From: Phlyctochytrium arcticum
Taxonomy: Eukaryota; Chytridiomycota; Chytridiomycetes; Chytridiales; Chytridiaceae
Reading direction: 5' to 3'
Assembly (NCBI GenBank): GCA_025602905.1
Contig: JAHLKI010000031.1
Span: 62,001-126,000 of the forward strand
Length of the DNA: 64,000 nt
Shown here: in pieces, positions 1 to 10,440 of the stretch
Numbering within the stretch: the stretch's first letter is position 1
Layout of the letters: each line of letters starts with the position of its first letter
Position numbers and translations under genes: made by a program
Notes under the pieces: model-generated
Seen by the model: only the letters and a program-made list of their open reading frames with translations
Told to the model about the DNA's origin: nothing
Database searches by the model: none

Positions 1-347
1 CGCTCTCAACCGGCATTGGGTCGTGCAGCGATGTCGCGAGAATGGTGCTGTCGGGGACGTGACGCACGCTCCAGGAGTGTCCCTCGCCAAAGTCAGTATG
101 GGGTTATCAGTCAATGCTCATATTAGACCACTATCACAGGACAAAATTCGAACAATGCAGCAGTTGGGGCAGTCGGTGCCGGCCACACCTCCCTCCCTAC
201 GGGTCGCCATTGGTGTCTGAGCGTACTTTATCCCCTTTGTACATTGTAATTACATATCCTCTTTGCACATAGTCATAGTACAGTCTGTACATATTATTCC
301 CCAGTTACCCTCGTGTACATAATAGCAAGCCCGTACATACATACAAA
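1..347. other. Left-edge stretch, no assignable gene
   Basis: One reading frame on the + strand runs open from the left edge to a stop near 220 and could be the tail of a gene that starts outside the window. It has no recognisable domain. The next 130 bases are AT-rich with several TACAT words and hold nothing I can name. The MULE target duplication begins at 348. Confidence 0.3.
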
Positions 348-356
348 TTGAGAATA
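348..356. repeat. 9-bp target-site duplication, left copy
   Basis: ttgagaata, matched exactly by 2582-2590 just beyond the right terminal repeat. Confidence 0.9.
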
Positions 357-462
357 GAGAAAACGTCTGATATGCCCCTGTTTTCGGCCAAAATTCCTAA
401 AATGCCCCTCTTTTTCAAAAAATCCTCAAATGCCCCTGTTTTGAGGGTGATAATGGTACATA
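357..462 (+). repeat. MULE terminal inverted repeat, left
   Basis: About 105 bp. It matches the reverse complement of the right terminal repeat but is roughly 30 bp longer: the module with 'aatgcccct' after 'aaaattcct' occurs twice here and once at the right end. The right end has a 3-bp 'aaa' insertion near its tip that is absent here. Confidence 0.85.
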
Positions 463-606
463 TCGGAGATAAACTGTGATGCACAGATAGCTTTTTTCTC
501 ACACATGAATTGCAACAAAGACCATCAAGATAACACACAAATTGTACGAAAGAGTGTCTGTTCAAGCTACCTAAGCTACCATAATTTCTACTCCTAGCTA
601 TGTCAT

Positions 607-2420
607 TTACCCATGAGCCTCACGGCATGTCCGACGGTTATGTCCCGACTCTCCGCAAGTGCGACAGCCTTGGTCGGCCTGAGTGGCACCAGCCTGGGAA
701 GAACCCTGCATTCCGCTCTCCTTGCGGCGAGTCTTGGGTCGGCCTCGAGGGCGCTTGGCAACGGGCGGGTTGAGATCGTCTTTGACCAGATCCTCCAGAG
801 TTACAGGGGCGTAGGGGTGTCCGTAGGTTGCCCTGTAGTTTTCGGTGGAATAGACGGACGCAACAAGCGATACCGGAGATGCCCTCACGGCATTACCGAA
901 TGCGCATGCATGCTCAGGTATCCACATCTGTTGAAACTCTTTGCAGGAACAGCGCCCTTCGCTATTCGTGCCGTTCGGCAGATTGACAGCGTACTGCTTT
1001 GCATTCCTGGTGGATACCACAACTCCATCGGTCGTGGTGGCTGGGTGAGGGGTGAAAGAGCGACTCTCTTGAATATTCTTCCGGAGGGTCTCCGCCACGG
1101 AGGGTGTCAAAGTCCCGCGCCATGCCAAGGATGCTTGGGCGCGGTCGTAAAACCTCCCCATTTGATGCAGGTAAATGGAATGTACCATTTCAAGTGCAGG
1201 AAGGGTCCGAATCATACGTAAAAGGGCGTTGGCAATCTCCGCCAGATTTGAGGTAACATGTCCAAATCGTCTGCCAGTCACTGCATACGAAGCCCAACGC
1301 TCGTGGGGAATGTCATCGATGTAGGCCGCGGCTGCAGCATTCGTTGTCTGGATCTCGGACCAATGTTCTAGAAACTTGGCTTCTGTATCTATTGCATTTC
1401 ATCAGATGGTGTGTGGTTTGTTCAAGTAGACGGTAAGATCGTGTTGAACCTACCCGCATATACACATCTCCAAAACAATCTCTTAATTTTCAAACCAAAT
1501 TTACTCTGCACATTAGCCGCGATGTGATAACAACACCAAGCCGGATACGCATCTGGTGTTTGAGTCTCTAGGGCGTTTGTGAGCCCTTTCTCTCGGTCAT
1601 TGATAATAACAGTTTGACTGGTATTCAAGGTTGGCAGGGCGTCTGATAGATGCTGCAGGAACCAGGTCCATGTTTCCTCACATTCATTCGGCACTAGGGC
1701 CCAAGCAAGAACTACTAGTTTGTTCTCGCTGTCCATGGTGCACGCAAGTAGTAAAGTCTGGATGAATCTGTTTTTTGTGAAGGTCCCGTCCATTGCAAGA
1801 AATTTGCGGTTATGAGACCAGAGATGCTTGGCACTCCCAGTACAAATGAAAACACTGTGAAAGTGTTGTGCGTACGACTGGGCAGAGTCAGGCAAGATTG
1901 CCGGAAGGCGAATTGTACTTGCCTTGACGATGGCAGTGGTTTGGGGGTCTGCTACCTGTAACGCTGCACAGTAGGATCGAAACATTCGAAACTGCTCCCG
2001 TTGATCATCGGCAGACTCAGAGAGAAGGTCCTCCTTCACGCGTAACGCGGTGGAGTAAGATGGGACGTTCCCATGTTGTTGACGCATATGGGCTCGAATT
2101 TGCCCTGGGGTGGTTTTGGAGGTGACGACCATTCCAGCTTCGATGGTTTTGCTGACCCAGTTCTTCGCATTCTGAGATCCTCTTGCCTCTTGGAGATTGC
2201 CCACGCACGTGTGGTCAGTGTTAAGCTGCGTTATCTTGCAAATTTGATGACGATCTACAATTGCCCGCAAGTGAAACGGACAATCAACGGCACGACAAGA
2301 GAGGACCAAGCATTTTTTATCACGCTTATCGACGCTGAAAGAGTATCCGTGTTGAGAAGCATGGTCTGCGGCCACTTGCACAACGGCATCGAAGTTGTCA
2401 AAGGGAGTGCCAACCTCCAT
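607..2420 (-). CDS. MULE transposase with zinc-binding N-terminus, SWIM-like motif and CCHC knuckle (2 exons)
   Basis: This is the DDE transposase of the MULE. Exon 1 is 2420-1454 and exon 2 is 1388-607, giving about 582 aa. The intron (1453-1389, 65 nt, GTAGGT...ATAG) preserves frame. The start is the ATG at 2420 inside the right terminal repeat's inner flank; an upstream in-frame extension lacks sense. The N-terminus has a Cys/His WRKY-GCM1-like DNA-binding pattern with CLVLSC, CPFHL and DHTC. The catalytic core shows LAMDGTF (first Asp), IINDREKGL (second Asp) and CCYHIAANV, followed by the TSNLAE element. The C-terminus has a SWIM-like CSC...EHAC segment and a zinc knuckle CRTCGESGHNRRTC. 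In the SWIM-like motif the third Cys expected before the His is missing (WIPEHAC rather than IPCxHA). Cut-and-paste transposition is expected from the family; current activity is not shown. Confidence 0.85.
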
Positions 2421-2504
2421 GATTGCAGTGGCAGAATGTTCAGAACTTCGCGGTCGGGGATCTTGAATCTTTGACCTACGACTGAAATGAACTTCTGCGC
2501 CATC

Positions 2505-2581
2505 CTGGTTATCACCCTCAAAACAGGGGCATTTGAGGAATTTTGGCCGAAAACAGGGGCATATCAGACGTTTGTTTTCTC
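2505..2581 (-). repeat. MULE terminal inverted repeat, right
   Basis: About 77 bp, inverted relative to 357-462 and ending immediately before the second copy of the 9-bp target duplication at 2582-2590. Confidence 0.85.
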
Positions 2582-2711
2582 TTGAGAATAACTGAGCGAA
2601 CAGCAGCGTCGAGTTTGAGCTGCGCCACTGAGTCAGCACTTTAGCGGCTGTGACCCTTTGCGCAGCACATCACCCGACATGATCTCATGACAAATACGCC
2701 CTTTGAGAGCG

Positions 2712-3209
2712 TATAAAAAGCAGAGCAAGCTTGAAGAAAGTCTTGCAACTTTACCAATACCTGAAAAACTCTTACTCTCGCATATATCCAAGCTACGCTA
2801 CACTCAGAGCCTGTTATTCTTTGCATCCGAAAGCAAAGAACATCAACTTCCCGCACTCACCGCCAGCGAAATAGAGAGCCGAACCTATCCCTGCTAATTC
2901 GAAACTCGCAAAATGAAACATTTTGCCCGCCCAGCACTTCACCGCCCTCCCGCAATCAATCGGCCCCAGCACCATCTAGCACGCATGCTACAACCACCCT
3001 CCACTTTCCGTCCTCCTCGTCAGGCACCGACACATTCTCAGATCAACCATCAGCGATGGATGCAATTCGAGAACGAGCAATCTGGGTTGATTGCCGAGCA
3101 GCACTCGAAATCTGAAGATGCGAGCATGGCCGAACGATGGGGGGTCTGGAAAAAAATCGGCAATTTGAACAAGATTTTCAAGTCGGAGGAAAATAGTGGT
3201 TGCTTGTAA
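2712..3209 (+). CDS. Possible small gene downstream of a TATA box, unknown protein
   Basis: A good TATA element (tataaaa, near 2712) sits beside the MULE insertion. An ORF of 98 codons runs from an ATG at 2913 to 3209. The protein is basic and Pro/His-rich at its start and has no domain I recognise. Upstream short ORFs lie between TATA and ATG. It may be a remnant of the 5' part of the F-box/LRR copy whose C-terminal repeats follow at 3.37 kb. Treat the coding status as unproven. Confidence 0.25.
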
Positions 3210-3370
3210 ATAGTTTTTCTTCCGAAATTACGGCCCTCGATGGTCCAGGCGGAAACGTCCACCGCCACTTTGTAAATATATATACCATGAGCATCTTTTG
3301 CAAATAATAATTTTTCTAGAGTTGGAATCCTCAAAAAGTATTGCTACCCCGGTAACCCTTTCTCAAAACC

Positions 3371-3870
3371 TGCGCAAACTCGAGGTGGACAAAATGCGAG
3401 GTTTAGGAGACGACTCCGTCCGTGCTCTGGTAGACTCATGCCGGCACTTGCGCTACATGGACATAAGTCGAACAAGTATCACTCGGCATGTGGAGGAGCT
3501 TTTCCTTTGTAACAACAAACACGACGGGTCCGTTTGCTTTTCGAAAATGTATGGACTGTTGCGAACCAGATGACATAGTCTCTGATCTGTATAAAGGCAG
3601 CACGGCCGCTGCGTCTTCCCCGTACTGAATTGAACGATACATTGACCATCAAACTACTCCAATCTACTGTGGTTCATATCATGAACCAGATCATCGGACA
3701 TTTATGATCTTTTTGCCAAACGTGCAAAGTATACACGTATATAAGTCGAACAAGTATCACTCGTGAAGGGGCTTACATCGAGCTACATGCTCGACATGTG
3801 AGGAGCTATTCCTTTGCGACAACAAACACGACAGGTCCGTTTGCTTTTCAATAATGTTTGGACGGCACTG
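3371..3870 (+). pseudogene. Leucine-rich-repeat remnants of an F-box/LRR gene, partly duplicated in tandem
   Basis: The + strand frame from about 3390 reads GLGDDSVRALVDSCRHLRY, then DISRTSIT and a VEELFL segment. This is the LRR block seen intact in the F-box gene at 17.9-18.7 kb (TAIRAVINSC, FSISKTGIT). The stretch from the ISRTSIT codons to 'gtccgtttgcttttc' occurs again at about 3727-3857, so the tail has been duplicated. No F-box, start codon or continuous frame accompanies it. The same block lies in opposite orientation at 20.48-20.71 kb, where it marks the outer end of the inverted duplication. Confidence 0.65.
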
Positions 3871-3995
3871 GGTGAAAGTACCATATTCTGGATAGACAAA
3901 CTAGTAGTGTTTGTAGGAATAATAAAAAGTACACAATATGAAAAATGATGTATAGAAGAAAATGGAAACTCCCCGTCAAGATTGGGCATGCGCAC

Positions 3996-4610
3996 TTATC
4001 CAGCCATGATTGCAGAAAGCTCAGGCGAGTACAGATGGTAAGTTGGGCATTGCTGATAAGAGCGGAGGGGGACCGGAAGCGAAACAGACATTCTCCGTTC
4101 TGGGGGAAACTCAATATCAATATCTGAATCGAATTCTTCCCAATCGCGGAGATCAGAGTCAGTCAATGCCGGCATCGAGAATGAGGAAAACGACTCCCAG
4201 TCTACGTTAAATTCTTCTGAGGAGGGCTTTTGGCGGGCAGAAGTGTAGAGACTGGCGAATACGTCGAGGATGGAGGCTTGGATGGAGTTTTTACGGGATT
4301 GACTGAGTGGGCGGGAAATGGATGCTGTAGTTGATGGGGTTTGGTGGGTAGTGGGTATACTGATGGATAACGGCACGGCGGGTGGACATTTTTGACGTTT
4401 ACGTTGGGGTGGTTTAGAGTTTCGAACCGGCTGACGCCCCCGGGACTCCATCTCTTCGTCATGGCCCTCTTCCTCTTCCAAGGATAAATAAAAGTTCAAC
4501 ACCTCGGTTGCGGGACTGGGGGGTGGTGCGTCGCTCCCATCTCGGTGTTCGTGGATGGAGGCCAGTGTGACAGATATGCTTGTGCGTCGTGATGAGCGAG
4601 ATTGAGACAT
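3996..4610 (-). CDS. Ser-rich 204-aa protein of unknown function, copy A
   Basis: Uninterrupted 204-codon frame starting at the ATG at 4610, about 50 nt downstream of a TATA element. The protein is Ser/Pro-rich with a short basic N-terminus (MSQSRSSRRTSIS), an acidic run (LEEEEGHDEE), a basic tract and a better-ordered C-terminal half containing SILDVFASLYTSARQKPSSE, WESFSSFSMPALTDSD and an acidic FDSDIDIEFPPERR segment. Copy B at 19,470-20,084 has the same length and differs at scattered residues. No signal peptide, membrane segment or known domain is visible. Two intact copies while the neighbouring F-box copy has decayed suggests selection on this reading frame. Function unknown. Confidence 0.75.
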   Translation of the reverse strand: MSQSRSSRRTSISVTLASIHEHRDGSDAPPPSPATEVLNFYLSLEEEEGHDEEMESRGRQPVRNSKPPQRKRQKCPPAVPLSISIPTTHQTPSTTASISRPLSQSRKNSIQASILDVFASLYTSARQKPSSEEFNVDWESFSSFSMPALTDSDLRDWEEFDSDIDIEFPPERRMSVSLPVPLRSYQQCPTYHLYSPELSAIMAG

Positions 4611-4657
4611 GATGTGTAAGTTTTTGGTTGGTGGGATGGGAAGTACCAGGCGGGAGG

Positions 4658-4664
4658 TTATATA
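4658..4664 (-). promoter_or_regulatory. TATA box of Ser-rich gene A
   Basis: tatataa on the - strand, 48 nt before the ATG at 4610. The whole block cgctcgcaaccgtatataac is shared with copy B (19,414-19,420). Confidence 0.6.
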
Positions 4665-5221
4665 CGGTTGCGAGCGACGCGTCAAAATTCCCACTGTGTT
4701 TTTGCTTGCATGTCAAAAAGCTGATCCTTTCTTTACGGGTCGTTAAACAGAAAATCTTGACAGCGAGTCGTAAATAAGATTTGACATCTACGGCTCGCAA
4801 AAATGGGCAAAGTGTATTTTGTGCCATATGTACTATCCAGAAAACAACAGAGAGCGTAACAAAACGAGATTGATAAACCCCCTCAAATCAAAGTTTTCGG
4901 TTTTAGGCGTGCAAAGTGTTCAAGTTAACAGACAACATAAAATTTTGTGGAGTTTTTTTTTTCAAACCCAAATCGCTGGACTTTCCGAAGATGATGTCGG
5001 GCTATGGTCGGAACTCACCGGAGATATATAAGTGGACCCGGTTTCACCCGGTACTCTGCAACCGCGGGGGTCTCATCTTTTTTAAATCTTTGGTGTCTTT
5101 TTTCGACGTGAGAGTGTCTGCCCCCAATTTGGGAGGGGTAGACGGTCATTCTCCATTCAAGTCAGATTCTGAGAGTTTCCACTGCATTTCCTATATTCCA
5201 CCACTTTGACATCAATACAGG

Positions 5222-6070
5222 ATGCCGCAACTACCCCCCGAAATTATTACCCAGATTGTCAAGTATTACGATGGCAACGACTGCGAGAATGATCACCAAA
5301 CCCTGGTCTCCCTCTGCCTGGTAGCTCCAGCGTGGAGGCAGGCTGCTCAACCCCTTGTGTAGGAATCGGTATATCATGAGGGGTCGCAACCAACAGTGGA
5401 GGGCGTGCCCGCCTTTTATTTGGTACTGGAGACCTATCCAAGACTCGGGCACTGGTTGAAACAAGTTGTACTACATTGCTATAACCCCTGGGAATCCGAT
5501 GGACCGACAGCTTTCCGAACCATAGCAAACTGTTGCCCAAACATCTCAAGTTGCAAAACATGTCATGTTCTGTGAGCACACACGCCCCTTCTAAAATTGT
5601 TTTTTCTGCATCATGGCAAACAGCACAATGCTGTCGATTGAATACTGTTACGAGTTGAGCGACGACGATCTGTGCCTATTGGCCGACAAATGTAACCAAC
5701 TTCGAGTCTTGACCTATACAAGGCAATGAAAATTACGGAAGCCGGCTGGCTCAGAGTCGCCCCTTCCCTCCAAAATATGAGCAAACTTGTCGTGGGCGGT
5801 CGGCCGAATAGTTTTCCGCAAGAAGCAGCCGTCGTTGCGATTCTAAAGTCTTGCTTGCTCCTCTGTGACTTGAGAATCGTCGACGTACTTATCGCCACGA
5901 CAACCATTTCGTACATTATGCTCAAAGGTCGAAAATTGGTAATGTTATGCCTCGGTGACATCTATAACTTTACGCAAAGCGACCTGGACGTCATTTTGGA
6001 GCAGAAGTCGGCACACCTGAACCTTGCAGTGCGTCTCAGAGTGCGTCTCTATATGTTGCCGTCAGACAAG
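5222..6070 (+). pseudogene. F-box/LRR pseudogene, left-arm copy
   Basis: The frame opens with an F-box-like N-terminus (LPPEIITQIV...LVSLCLVAPAWRQAAQP) and a later LRR region (LSDDDLCLLADKCNQLRVL, ITEAGWLRVAP), matching the intact paralogue at 17.9-18.7 kb. It is broken: codon 47 is TAG where the paralogue has Trp (PHLWK), and near 5,725 the frame shifts between the CNQLRVL and ITEAGW segments. An intron with GTGAGC...ACAG is still readable at about 5572-5623, in the same position as in the paralogue. F-box proteins normally recruit substrates to SCF ubiquitin ligases through Skp1; this copy probably makes no functional product. Confidence 0.75.
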
Positions 6071-6410
6071 TAGATCACGATCAAGGCCGAAGAAAATTTG
6101 CAGTCACAACCCTGAAGACAGCAATTACTGTCAATTCTCTTTCAGAACTTTGCAGGAGCAGTGGTCTATGTGGTGGAAGTACAAAATTTGGATCCAATTT
6201 CAGCTGTTGCTCAGAGTCTCTCTTCCATTCCAATCGTGGGATGTTTCTTGTCTTTACCTGGTGGAGGTTTTGAATGGACGGTTTGCCATTGACCAAAGTC
6301 CCGGTCAGAAAGCCATATCTGTACCATGAAAATCTCTCGCATGAACCACATCAACTTAGTCTGGATTGTCTCAGCACTTTATAGTTTTTCGATTACAACA
6401 AAAAAGTACA
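6036..6410. other. Intergenic stretch, nothing recognised
   Basis: Lies between the end of F-box similarity and the 3' end of the Ras GEF. Only short frames without similarity to anything known. Confidence 0.5.
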
Positions 6411-9400
6411 TTATGCGGCAGGTAATTTTGGTTCCGCAGCCCGAGATGCTTCATACAATTCTGCATCGTCCAAAACAATCCATTCGTTCCGGAGAAAGTT
6501 GCGAATCTTCTCATCCGGTGTGTAAGGAAAGTCCCCACGTTGCAGATGTGACACTGATTGCACTAGTGCTGATATCAGCCGAAACTTGGTGAAATTTATA
6601 AGGGGAAATGTGTGAACATTCGAAGAACTTGCGAGTGAAAGGAGAGAGCCTGCAGGCGGTAATGGGGCAGTAGTTTGTTGTATCGGTTCGTTGGATTGTG
6701 CGACTACAGTGGATTGGGTACTCTGGCTATTCAAAGGGGATGCTGGCCCGTGATTGCCGGCTGATGCCGTGCTGTTTCCGGCGGGTTGCGTGATAAATGT
6801 GGGATTGCCGTCTTCAGCAAATGTGAGATCTGACAGATTTACTCCCAAGTATGGGAGGATGGGACAATTGCCTGATTTTTGAACTGTGGAACGGATAGCA
6901 TTTCGATACGTTCGATATGAGCCTAAGAACTTGATTGTTAATGACTGCCCTTCCTGGTCAAACTACTACAGCCTAACTCACCTTCATTGGAAACAATTTG
7001 ATTCAATTGGTTCCAAACATCCCAGTATTTTTTTGGCAACGATTTCCACGTCTTCTTCAACCTCGTTACTGGTCCCAAATTCAGACCAGCCACAATTTCG
7101 AAGAGTGTATTGAAATTGTTCCATCGAAATGACATCTGGGCAATGTAGATGAAACGCTTGAGAGATGTTACCCTGTTCTTGAGCTTGTGACCCAAAACCA
7201 CTTCGGTAGCAACACCGTATGCGACGCGGTTGAACCAGGTAATAAGCGAACTGAGGTTTGGAGAGGTCACGTCTTTGAGGTGGCGGTCATTCCAAGCCTG
7301 GAAGAAAAACTCGAAAGGTCGGATGAGCTTGAACTGAGTGTGTTCGAGAAGGGTTAATTGCTGCGCGATCATTTCAGGGTCAAAGTCACTCAGAGTGGGG
7401 CCTTCGGGGAGATCAGGCTCACTGGGATTGGAAGTCACTGGTGGAGCGCTATTGGAACGGGGGTGAAACAAGTTGGCTAGGCGATCTGCTGCTCCTGCGG
7501 TCAGAGGCGTTGGAGGTTGTGAGGACCCACGCATGGACGACCGGCCAGCCGTTCCCACGTCCAAATTAAGGGGAGAAAGAGTGCGTGACAGAAAAGAGGG
7601 TGTGCCAGTCGTGGGGAGGGATGGTCGACGGTACCGAGGATCGGGGGTCGTGTTATTCAATGAAGACCTCCGCTCCGTCTCCGACAGAACAGCAGCTTCG
7701 TTCTTTAGTGCGTGCACACTTTGCATTTTTCGAACGTTTTCTACCTTCTCTTCCAAATTCTTCAACATGGAATCGGCAAATGGTGCCCGTTTTGGATCCA
7801 AGCGTACTTGATTCCGTAAAAAGACCTCTACCAACTGGTATAACTGTTGACAGTCTTCAAAGTCTGCCGCATGTCCATCAATCCACTTCTTAAACACGTT
7901 GAGAACTCGCAGTTGGAGAAATGCGGCCCAATCAGGTCGAGCTTCACCCGGTGAAGCAGACTTGTCGGGTGATTTCGGGGTGGGTGGTTCGTCTCCAAAC
8001 TCATTTTCTGCCGTGATAATCTCTACATATCGCAGTATAAGCAATCGGGCAACGTCCTTTGGGTCCGAAAAATAGCGGTATGTGTAAAGAAAATCTGATA
8101 CATATTCGGCATCAGTTGCTCCTTCCGAGGCCAAAAGTCGGACCAAATCCGGCAAGTTGGCAGATAGAACCTTGGTCTTCCCATCACAGACTTCTGTGGC
8201 TATGGATTGACCTTGAGGTGGTAAAGGCAGCGCTACAAACGGCCCTTCCGGATCTAATTCCTGCGATCCCCACTCATATATGTCCAACAGGGCAAAGAGC
8301 TCTGAATCCATGAGTTTTTGATACATGGCTTTCCGTCTTGTGGATGCAACAAACGGCCCCAAGTATGTTCGCTCAACTAACTTTCGCCCCATCTTTGACT
8401 GCGATGATGCACTGTCCAACCTGCTGCGCGACCCGTAGGATGCACTACGGATCAAGGTATTGTCGGCAAGGGAGTTGGTGGAGGCAAAGGACGGGCGGGT
8501 AGCCACACTCAATGATTCACTCGAAGAAGGAATCGATTGTTGCACTGTAGTCGTCGGGGTCTGCTCGGGTTTTTGATCGCGGACTGGACTCTGGTTTCGA
8601 GAAAGGCGATTCCGCGGGCTTGATGCAGAAGTCTGGTCGACAGACTCTTCGGCGACCTGATGTGGAAGAGTATTGTAGTTCCTAGACAATGTTCCTCCAA
8701 TTGGGTCGTTATCATCATCTCCGCCCGTATCCAGGATTGACGATACAGCAAAAGTTCCTGCCATTTCGCGATACTTGCTCTGGGAAGGTCTGGCCCCCGT
8801 ACCACCAGATCCATCGGACACAACGCTATCTCGGTACTGGGGTATCACATCGTCTTGCGTATCGTCGTCGTCGGTCGAGACGGTATAGGCTGGCGTGGAG
8901 GCTTGTATAGTCGTAATTGGGGCGGGTGCTGGAGCAAATGCGACAGACGCGGCAGCAATATTAGGTTGGAGAGCCTGATCAGTGTTGAAAAACCCTGGTT
9001 TAAAAAAAACGCTATTTCGACTTGGATCTCCTTTTTGCCCCCGATTCAGCGACGTTGGCCGACTTCCTGATCCGGATCCGACTAATAGGGAACCGGAATC
9101 TGGTGTACCGACGGTCATTTCTTTCGACAATCGGCTGTTGCGACCTTGGGAACCACGAGATGTGACAGAGGGCGACGGCCGGGTATGTAACTCAGATATC
9201 GAATCAGAAAGCTCTCCCTCACTCAAATGCGGTCCTGAGCCAGCAGCCCCCTCACCATGACCCAATGGCACACCATCCAGCAGAGACATACGCGACCCGC
9301 GCGATTTAGCCAAGTCGAAACTGGATGCCGAACTAACTCGCGTGAGGCCACTGAGAGCTGGGCCCCGATGATGAGGTCCCCCCGTCTGATTAAGCTGATC

Positions 9401-9517
9401 AACACTTCCAGACTTCCCCCCTGAGCCGGGACCATTGTTTTCCCCAGTTTTTGATTTGCGACCAGATTGCACATGATCCCTTAAGGCTTCGAATGAGCCA
9501 TGTAGCTTGAGTCGCAT
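6411..9517 (-). CDS. Ras guanine-nucleotide exchange factor (RasGEF_N + CDC25-type domain)
   Basis: Predicted to load GTP onto a Ras-family GTPase at membranes. Exon 1 is 9517-6982 and exon 2 is 6922-6411, about 1,015 aa. The 59-nt intron 6981-6923 (GTGAGT...TTCTTAG) joins NQIVSNEG to SYRTYRNAI in phase. The first ~370 residues are Ser/Pro-rich and probably disordered. A RasGEF N-terminal domain follows (LPDLVRLLASEGATDAEYVS, FLYTYRYF, VFKKWID, LVEVFLRNQV). The catalytic CDC25-type domain follows a second Ser/Pro linker and carries AQQLTLLEHTQFKLI, WFNRVAYGVATEVV, FEIVAGLN, PYLGVNLSDL and INFTKFR. The start is uncertain: 9517 is the first ATG, but the frame is open 30 codons further up to a TAA, so a short upstream exon is possible. 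No SH3 domain is seen, unlike yeast Cdc25. Confidence 0.85.
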
Positions 9518-10440
9518 TTTGACAAGGTTGTCTTCGTCGAACAATGAGCAGCCGATTCCAAGATGGTATGTCGTTCCGATAGTTTATGTCTTGCAGTCGA
9601 TTCGTGCAATCAGTTGCCTCAGCAATGATATAATGCGCTGCACTATCCGCCCGGCGTTCCCCTTGACCTTGGGGAATTGGCCTTTTCAAAACTTCTTCCA
9701 GATACCGGTATCTTTTCTGTTGAGGCCGCAGTGTCTCGAGTCTTGCTTCTTTACCCAAATTGTACACACCAACTTTTCTTCATCCGCAGTACTGTTTTGT
9801 TGTCAATATAGAATTCCTAATTTAATCGTCAGCAGCAGTAAACAGAATGCAAAGGATGGACAATTAGGGAAATTGGTTGTTTCTATTTTTGGAACAGTTG
9901 AATCCCGAGATTACCCATTGCATGTCGCTTGACCTCCTTATGTTGTTTTTTTCACGGGAGGCATTACTCTCTTTGGTCGTTGCCCAGAACCCATTTTTGA
10001 GTCTGGAATCATTTAAGCATAGTGCCAGATAAATAGCGGATGAACTGAGCGGCTAATAGAATACTCATCAGGGAAGTGGTAAAACGACTCTCCGAAAAGT
10101 TATAAAATTGTGCAAACCTATCACTAGGTAACTTCGATAGCTTGTGAAACGTTCGTATTTCCACGCATACAACATTTTCATAAGTAACAACTCTTGATTT
10201 TTAAAACTTGAAAGAGCTGAAAATCAACCGATTACCTGAGAAAATCTCCGAAAGTAAGGGTGATACCCCTAAAATGCCAAGTTACCAAAATTGACAGATC
10301 CACTACTTGCAGATACACTATTTTCTTCCCAAGAAATCACTGACAAAGGAAGACCGTCCCGTTATCCACACCAACGACCTCATTTGGTCCTGACCCGAAA
10401 CCATCTACAAGGTTTAACGTTTACCCAAGTTTCCCCAGTT
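9518..10440. promoter_or_regulatory. Divergent intergenic region between the Ras GEF and a 4-exon gene
   Basis: About 0.9 kb separating genes transcribed away from each other, so both promoters should lie here. The part near 9,520-9,770 is open on the - strand in two frames and might hold a 5' exon of the Ras GEF. I see no clear TATA box. Confidence 0.4.

Larger units (their letters stand above)
357..2581 (-). mobile_element. Complete Mutator-like (MULE) DNA transposon
   Basis: Terminal inverted repeats bound the element. The right end read inwards on the - strand and the left end read on the + strand both open with gagaaaac, then cgtctgatatgcccctg, and stay aligned to gagggtgataa. The 9-bp word ttgagaata lies directly outside both ends (348-356 and 2582-2590), the target duplication length typical of MULEs. 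The interior carries one transposase gene reading right to left. The element is 2,225 bp, compact for a MULE. Because both ends, both duplications and an almost full reading frame are present, the insertion looks fairly recent. Ends and duplication are seen directly; the class follows from the encoded transposase. Confidence 0.9.
3385..6035 (+). repeat. Left arm of a large inverted duplication
   Basis: Order here is LRR remnant (+), Ser-rich 204-aa gene (-), shared spacer, F-box/LRR copy (+). At 17,960-20,706 the same parts occur in reverse order and opposite strand. The Ser-rich genes are close to identical, the TATA/promoter block and a spacer motif (tcgacgtgaga...ccaattt) are shared, and the F-box copies are more diverged. 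At the outer end similarity stops just past 'gacaaaatgcgag'. Confidence 0.8.

Noticed and set aside
613..1221. 202-codon + strand frame
   Set aside because: Exactly antisense to exon 2 of the MULE transposase, which has clear catalytic and zinc motifs.
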